Source of the DNA: Candidatus Peregrinibacteria bacterium CG10_big_fil_rev_8_21_14_0_10_36_19
Lineage (GTDB): Bacteria; Patescibacteriota; Gracilibacteria; UBA1369; LOWO2-01-FULL-3
Assembly: GCA_002772535.1 (NCBI GenBank)
Contig: PFDP01000013.1
Coordinates: forward strand, 1-37,318
DNA: 37,318 bases
Direction of reading: 5' to 3'
Under the pieces are notes generated by a model that saw only the letters and a program-made list of their open reading frames with translations, made no database searches and was not told the DNA's origin. Position 1 is the stretch's first letter; every line of letters starts with the position of its first letter. Both the position numbers and the translations under genes were made by a program. Shown piece after piece: positions 33,538 through 37,318 of this stretch.

Positions 33538-33566
33538 ATTGTACTGGGAATTTGGTGTTTAGTAAA
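33538..33566 (-). promoter_or_regulatory. Promoter of the PBP1A gene, leaderless, with a start-site hairpin
   Basis: On the minus strand TTTACT (33566-33561), 17 bases, TACAAT (33543-33538), then six bases and the ATG at 33531. The -10 box itself lies in the loop of an inverted repeat CCCAG/CTGGG (33533-33548). Confidence 0.55.
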
Positions 33567-33587
33567 GAGGGGGGGAGGGTGCTGGGT

Positions 33588-33851
33588 TTATTCAGTGGGT
33601 GGTGCAGTTTTTGCATCCTCTCTAGCGTACATCGCTGCCTGTTCACGTGCTAGTATGTCTTTTTGGTATAACTCCATTGTTACTCTGTGTACATCTTGGT
33701 TTGTTTCTGCCGCGATTCTTTCGGCTGTGGCTTTTATTTCTGCACGCTCTTCTTCACTTAAAGTTTGGTAAGCTAGTTGTATTGTTGTTAGGTCGTCGTG
33801 AACTTGAAGTTCTGTTGGTGTTGCTGCTGGTTTTTGAGGTTCGTTTGTCAT
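33588..33851 (-). CDS. Small hypothetical protein
   Basis: An 87-residue protein not recognised. The ends are Pro/Thr/Ala-rich and probably flexible; the middle (about 20-78) is predicted to be continuous amphipathic helix rich in Glu, Ala, Gln and Arg (LAYQTLSEEERAEIKATAER, then LYQKDILAREQAAM). It has no signal peptide, membrane segment or Cys. It is preceded by a good promoter (33877-33905) and followed by the PBP1A gene on the same strand, which argues that it is real. A role as a small adaptor or ribosome-associated protein is possible but nothing in the sequence shows it. Confidence 0.65.
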   Translation of the reverse strand: MTNEPQKPAATPTELQVHDDLTTIQLAYQTLSEEERAEIKATAERIAAETNQDVHRVTMELYQKDILAREQAAMYAREDAKTAPPTE

Positions 33852-33876
33852 GTTAGTTTTTTAAAATTAATGTTTT

Positions 33877-33905
33877 ATTATACCATTTTATCATGGATTG
33901 TGCAA
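33877..33905 (-). promoter_or_regulatory. Promoter of the small hypothetical gene
   Basis: On the minus strand TTGCAC (33905-33900), 17 bases, perfect TATAAT (33882-33877). Transcription would start near 33870, about 20 bases before the ATG at 33851. Confidence 0.75.
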
Positions 33906-33932
33906 CGTTTTGGGTTTTTGGCGAGGGTGTGA

Positions 33933-34370
33933 TTAAGGACTTTTTTCCAAGTAAAGTCTTGGTTCTCCGTCTCCGAAATAGTTTTCTTTCCATTCTTTTA
34001 TTACAAAGCCAAGGCGGAGGTATATTAGGAGGGCGGGAATGTTATGTGGGTGGGTTACGAGTCCTAGTTTTTGGCCTTTTAATTGATTTACAAGAATATT
34101 CATTGCTTGTTTTGCTAAGCCTTGATTTCTGTATTCTGGCAGTACAGTTACTCCTCTAAAAAACAACACCCCTGTTTCATTTTCTTTATATGAAACAGTT
34201 CCTATAGGAGTTTTGTCTTTTAATATAATGTAGGATTCACCTTCTTCTATGTGTTTTCGGTATTCGTTTTCTCCAGACAGGGGAGAGAACAGAGGGCTAT
34301 GTGATTTTTTTTCTAGATCTTCTATTAGTTTCCAATCTTCTGATTTTACTTTTTTAAGATCAATTTTCAT
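33933..34370 (-). CDS. GNAT-family N-acetyltransferase
   Basis: A 145-residue single-domain acetyltransferase. The core GNAT motifs are present: FFRGVTVLPEYRNQGLAKQAM with the acetyl-CoA loop RNQGLA, then a strand LGLVTHPHN and the helix IPALLIYLRLGF. The usual Q/R-x-x-G-x-G/A is R-N-Q-G-L-A. The substrate (amino acid, small amine or protein N-terminus) cannot be told. It lies eleven bases after pheT on the same strand, so it is probably on the pheST transcript. It is a normal GNAT and not obviously related to the two GNAT-like proteins of the pdx operon. Confidence 0.85.
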   Translation of the reverse strand: MKIDLKKVKSEDWKLIEDLEKKSHSPLFSPLSGENEYRKHIEEGESYIILKDKTPIGTVSYKENETGVLFFRGVTVLPEYRNQGLAKQAMNILVNQLKGQKLGLVTHPHNIPALLIYLRLGFVIKEWKENYFGDGEPRLYLEKSP

Positions 34371-34381
34371 TGTTTTTCGGT

Positions 34382-36790
34382 TTATCCTTTACCATCTCTG
34401 ATTATTCCTCCAATTGATTTCAGGTTTTTGAAAACGCGGGCTTGGGTTTCTGTGAGGTCGTGGTCGGTGAGGGTTTTTTCTGGATCGTTTAAGGTTATTT
34501 TGAAGGCTACAGATTTTTGGTCGTTTGGCAGGTTTGGGCCTTCGTAGATGTCGAAAAGTTTGATGTCTGTGATTAGTTTTTCATTGGCTTTTTGAATTGC
34601 TGATTTAAGTTCTCCGATTTCTTTATTTTTTTGAACTAGAACGGAAACATCAAAAGTGCTGGACGGAAATTTAGGAATTTCTTTGAATTTTTTGTCGTTA
34701 TTTTGGATTTTTAGAGCTTCGGTTAGGTTAATTGAAAAGTTTGCTATGTGTTGTCCTTGTAGGTCGTGATTTTTTTGTACAATTGGGTGGAGAGAGAAAA
34801 CTACAGCAACTGTTTGACCATTATGGTCAATATATGAAAGTGCTTTTTGAGGGTGGGCATATGGAGTATTTTTGATTCCTTTTGCAGGGGATGCTTTGAT
34901 GTTGAATTGTTTCAGGAAGCCTTCTACAGCGCCCTTTGCTTCATAAAAAGGATTTTTGCTTTTTGTCATAATTGCACCACTGATTCTTTTTGTTTCTTGA
35001 GGATAAAATTCTCCAATATCTGTGTAAGTGCGCCCAATTTCGTAGATTTTTAACTCTTCGAAGTTTTTAGCGTTTAGTTGTAGGTTTTTTAGGAGGTTTG
35101 GGGTGAGGGTTTGTCTGATGTGGGTTTGGTCTTCTGATAAAGTGTTTTGTAGTTTGATGTGTCCTTCCTCAGACATTAAGCAGTTTTGGATTTCTTTTGC
35201 TCCGTAAAATGAGTAGTTGTAAACTTCGTTGAAACCAAGTCCTAGCGAGAAAAATTCGCGAGCGCGGTGTTTTTGGAAACGCTCAGTGTTATCTTTTGGT
35301 AGGCGGGCTTCTAGTTTCGGTAGAGTTGGTGCAATGTTTTCGTAGCCGTAGATGCGCGCCACTTCTTCTATTAGATCGTCCTCGATTGTTACATCCTTGG
35401 TGGCGCGGAAGCTTGGAACTGTTACTGTGAAGTGCGTTGTTCCTTTTTCTGCAACTTTAAACTCTAGACTTTCGAGGATTTTTTTAATTTGTTTAGCCGG
35501 AATTTCTACTCCAATTTTTGACTGAGTTTTTGCAATGTTTAAAGCGATTTTTAAGGCTTTATTCTCAAAATTTTTGATGTCTGTGATTGGGCCGCCGATC
35601 GTGGCACCCGGTGATAAAGCCAAAATTAGCTCGGCGGCCTTTAAGATAGCCGTTTCTGCCAGCAGTGGGTCTAGGGCTTTTTCGAAGCGTTGAACTGCGT
35701 CTGTGCGGAGTCCAAGTTTTGTAGAGGTTTTTCTGATTGAACTGGCGTTGAAGTTTGCTGATTCTATAATTATAGAAGTTGTTTGAGGCGAAATTTCGCT
35801 GTTTTCTCCGCCCATAACTCCGGCAATTGCTAGAGGTTTTTCTTTGTCGGCGATTACTAGCATGTGTTCGTCTAAGGTGCGTGATTTTTTGTCTAAAGTT
35901 TTGATTTTTTCACCTTTTTCGGCTGTTCTTACTATAATTCCTCCTTTGATGTGAGATTTGTCGAAAGCGTGGAGCGGTTGTCCAAGTTCGGTTGAGATGT
36001 AGTTCGTGATGTCTACGATGTTGTTGTGAGCGCTGTGGCCTGTGGCGGTGAGCCTTGCTTTGAGCCATTCAGGAGATTCTTGAACTTTTATGTTGTTGAT
36101 TATGAGTCCGCAATATCTAGGACAAAGTTCAGGATTTTCTACTTTAACCTTTGGAGATTCTCCGTCTTTAGGGATTTTTACTTTTGTTTCGTAGGGTTTG
36201 AGTTTTGCGCCAGTAATTGCTGCGATTTCTCGGGCAATTCCGTAGTGACCCCAAAGGTCTGGACGGTGGGTTAGAGATTTGTTGTCGAATTCTAAAATTA
36301 CATCATCTTTTTTGAATATTTCTGCAAGTGGAGTTCCTGGCTTTGGTTTGATGCTTGAAAGGTCCATGATGTCGTGAGGTCCGGCTTCTTTATCTTCTAA
36401 TCCGATTTCTTCGGCTGCTGCTATCATTCCATAACTTTCTACTCCACGAACTTTAGCCTTTTCGAGAGTGATTAATTCTCCTTCTCCGTGCCATTTAACT
36501 TTTGCTCCAATTTTTGTGACAGCAACATACATTCCTTCTTTTAAGTTTGCTCCACCGCAAACAATTTGTAGGTTTTCTTTTCCTACTGAAACTTGCGCTA
36601 CTTGTAGGCGGTCTGCGTCTGGGTGTTTTGCAATGCTGGTTACATGTCCTGCGACCATGTTGTCGAAAGAGCAGCCTTGATCTTCAACTTTTTCTACTTC
36701 GGCTGTTTTTAGGGTAAGCTCATTTGCTAGATCTTTTGGATCCATTTTGATGTCTACGAAGTCTTTAAGCCATTTTAGGGAAATATACAT
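34382..36790 (-). CDS. pheT: Phenylalanyl-tRNA synthetase beta chain
   Basis: Beta subunit of the alpha2beta2 phenylalanyl-tRNA synthetase. The 802 residues carry the usual order: N-terminal substrate part (MYISLKWLKDFV), tRNA-binding EMAP-like domain (VAGHVTSIAKHPDADRLQVAQVSVG, about 46-150), B3/B4 editing domain (LCPRYCGLIIN, then SAHNNIVDITNYI, GQPLHAFD), B5, the inactive synthetase core and the C-terminal FDX-ACB domain (FPSSTFDVSVLVQKN). It starts directly after the pheS stop codon, with no bases between. The GNAT gene follows. Confidence 0.96.
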   Translation of the reverse strand: MYISLKWLKDFVDIKMDPKDLANELTLKTAEVEKVEDQGCSFDNMVAGHVTSIAKHPDADRLQVAQVSVGKENLQIVCGGANLKEGMYVAVTKIGAKVKWHGEGELITLEKAKVRGVESYGMIAAAEEIGLEDKEAGPHDIMDLSSIKPKPGTPLAEIFKKDDVILEFDNKSLTHRPDLWGHYGIAREIAAITGAKLKPYETKVKIPKDGESPKVKVENPELCPRYCGLIINNIKVQESPEWLKARLTATGHSAHNNIVDITNYISTELGQPLHAFDKSHIKGGIIVRTAEKGEKIKTLDKKSRTLDEHMLVIADKEKPLAIAGVMGGENSEISPQTTSIIIESANFNASSIRKTSTKLGLRTDAVQRFEKALDPLLAETAILKAAELILALSPGATIGGPITDIKNFENKALKIALNIAKTQSKIGVEIPAKQIKKILESLEFKVAEKGTTHFTVTVPSFRATKDVTIEDDLIEEVARIYGYENIAPTLPKLEARLPKDNTERFQKHRAREFFSLGLGFNEVYNYSFYGAKEIQNCLMSEEGHIKLQNTLSEDQTHIRQTLTPNLLKNLQLNAKNFEELKIYEIGRTYTDIGEFYPQETKRISGAIMTKSKNPFYEAKGAVEGFLKQFNIKASPAKGIKNTPYAHPQKALSYIDHNGQTVAVVFSLHPIVQKNHDLQGQHIANFSINLTEALKIQNNDKKFKEIPKFPSSTFDVSVLVQKNKEIGELKSAIQKANEKLITDIKLFDIYEGPNLPNDQKSVAFKITLNDPEKTLTDHDLTETQARVFKNLKSIGGIIRDGKG

Positions 36791-37318
36791 TTAAAATTGT
36801 TTTACAAATCTAAGGTCGCCATTTGTGAGCAGGCGGATATCAGTTATTCCATATCTCATCATTACTAGTCTTGTTAGCCCGAATCCAAAAGCCCATCCTT
36901 GATATTTTTGTGGATCAATTCCTCCAGCTTTTAAAACATTTTCATGAACCATTCCGGCTCCCATAAACTCTATCCAGCCAGTGTTTTTGCACACTCTGCA
37001 TCCTTTTTCTTCACAAAGTAGACATGAGAAATCTAGTTCTAATCCTGGTTCTACGAATGGGAAATACCCTGGTCTGAATCGAACTTTTACCGGTTTTCCA
37101 AATAGGCGAGTGAGGAATTCCGCCATAACTCCTTTAAGATGGGAAAGTGAGGCGTTTTCTTCGATAAGTAATCCTTCTACTTGGTAAAATGTTGTGTCGT
37201 GGCTGGCGTCAGTTGCTTCGTAACGGAAAACTCTTCCCGGTATTATTAATCTTAACGGTGCCCCGTATTTCTCCATACTTCTTATTTGTACCGGCGACGT
37301 ATGAGTTCTTAAAACCAT
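36791..37318 (-). CDS. pheS: Phenylalanyl-tRNA synthetase alpha chain, 5' part cut by the window edge
   Basis: Catalytic subunit, attaches Phe to tRNA. The visible 175 residues are the C-terminal half, starting at VLRTHTSPVQIR just after the tRNA-contact region; the Met at 37318 is internal and the true start lies beyond the window. Class II motif 2 is FRYEATDASHDTTFYQVEG and motif 3 is GWAFGFGLTRLVMMRYGI. Between them, CLLCEEKGCRVC has two CxxC pairs, a zinc-finger-like insertion found in a subset of bacterial PheS proteins. The stop is immediately followed by the pheT ATG. Confidence 0.95.
   Translation of the reverse strand: MVLRTHTSPVQIRSMEKYGAPLRLIIPGRVFRYEATDASHDTTFYQVEGLLIEENASLSHLKGVMAEFLTRLFGKPVKVRFRPGYFPFVEPGLELDFSCLLCEEKGCRVCKNTGWIEFMGAGMVHENVLKAGGIDPQKYQGWAFGFGLTRLVMMRYGITDIRLLTNGDLRFVKQF

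Noticed and set aside
22203-37318. GC-skew switch at the dnaN start as proof of a replication origin
   Set aside because: Hand counts in several lines on both sides were mixed once gene strand was considered; a whole-genome cumulative skew is needed.
1-37318. tRNA genes, CRISPR arrays, insertion sequences or prophage
   Set aside because: The only T-arm-like sequence belongs to tmRNA; no regularly spaced repeats, transposase or phage genes were seen.

Overview
The window is a gene-dense, AT-rich bacterial chromosome segment of ordinary housekeeping genes. Stop-codon use fits the standard bacterial code: TGA ends genes in four-base ATGA overlaps, as at infC/rpmI. Small genomes with short intergenic gaps, reduced or truncated enzymes, a TM-anchored VanW protein beside RNase Y, and a retained MEP isoprenoid pathway together suggest a member of the Candidate Phyla Radiation (Patescibacteria), perhaps Peregrinibacteria-like. 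This is inference from gene content; no 16S gene is present. I saw no mobile element, CRISPR array or tRNA gene.

Layout. 1-5.7 kb: carB (a eukaryote/Bacteroidetes-like CPSase large chain), converging on an ABC exporter preceded by a small lipoprotein gene. 5.7-9.3 kb: a PLP-synthase operon, pdxS - two GNAT-like paralogues - pdxT, then recR. 9.3-13.5 kb: three MEP-pathway loci on the minus strand (ispE, fused ispDF, a shortened dxr), with a soluble GGDEF protein between them on the plus strand. 13.5-14.7 kb: the infC-rpmI-rplT operon, whose promoter position forces a non-ATG start for IF-3. 14.7-18.3 kb: a lipoprotein cyclophilin, then murF-like - holB - TPR protein. 18.3-21.8 kb (minus): rny, a YtxH-like protein and a VanW-family protein. 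21.8-22.2 kb: a 394-base AT-rich gap with a hairpin, a palindrome and direct repeats. 22.2-26.6 kb: dnaN and mfd. 26.6-27.0 kb: tmRNA. 27.1-29.2 kb: a small unknown gene, a membrane-anchored ECF-sigma-like fusion protein, and rdgB. 29.2-37.3 kb (minus): pheS (cut by the window edge), pheT, a GNAT enzyme, a small unknown protein, a class A PBP, a pentapeptide-repeat potassium channel and an O-methyltransferase.

The genes cover envelope building (PBP1A, MurF-like, VanW, isoprenoid precursors), translation (IF-3, L35, L20, PheST, tmRNA), replication and repair (DnaN, HolB, RecR, Mfd, RdgB) and cofactor or nucleotide supply (PdxST, CarB). Five of the six convergent gene pairs overlap tail to tail. 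Several genes have a good -10 box only 6-9 bases before the ATG and no Shine-Dalgarno sequence, which suggests that leaderless mRNAs are common.

The best candidates for something new are the sigma-TM fusion protein (27419-28669), the paired GNAT-like genes inside the pdx operon (6717-8110), the ATA-initiated infC, the CAD-type CarB and the structured dnaN-rny intergenic region.
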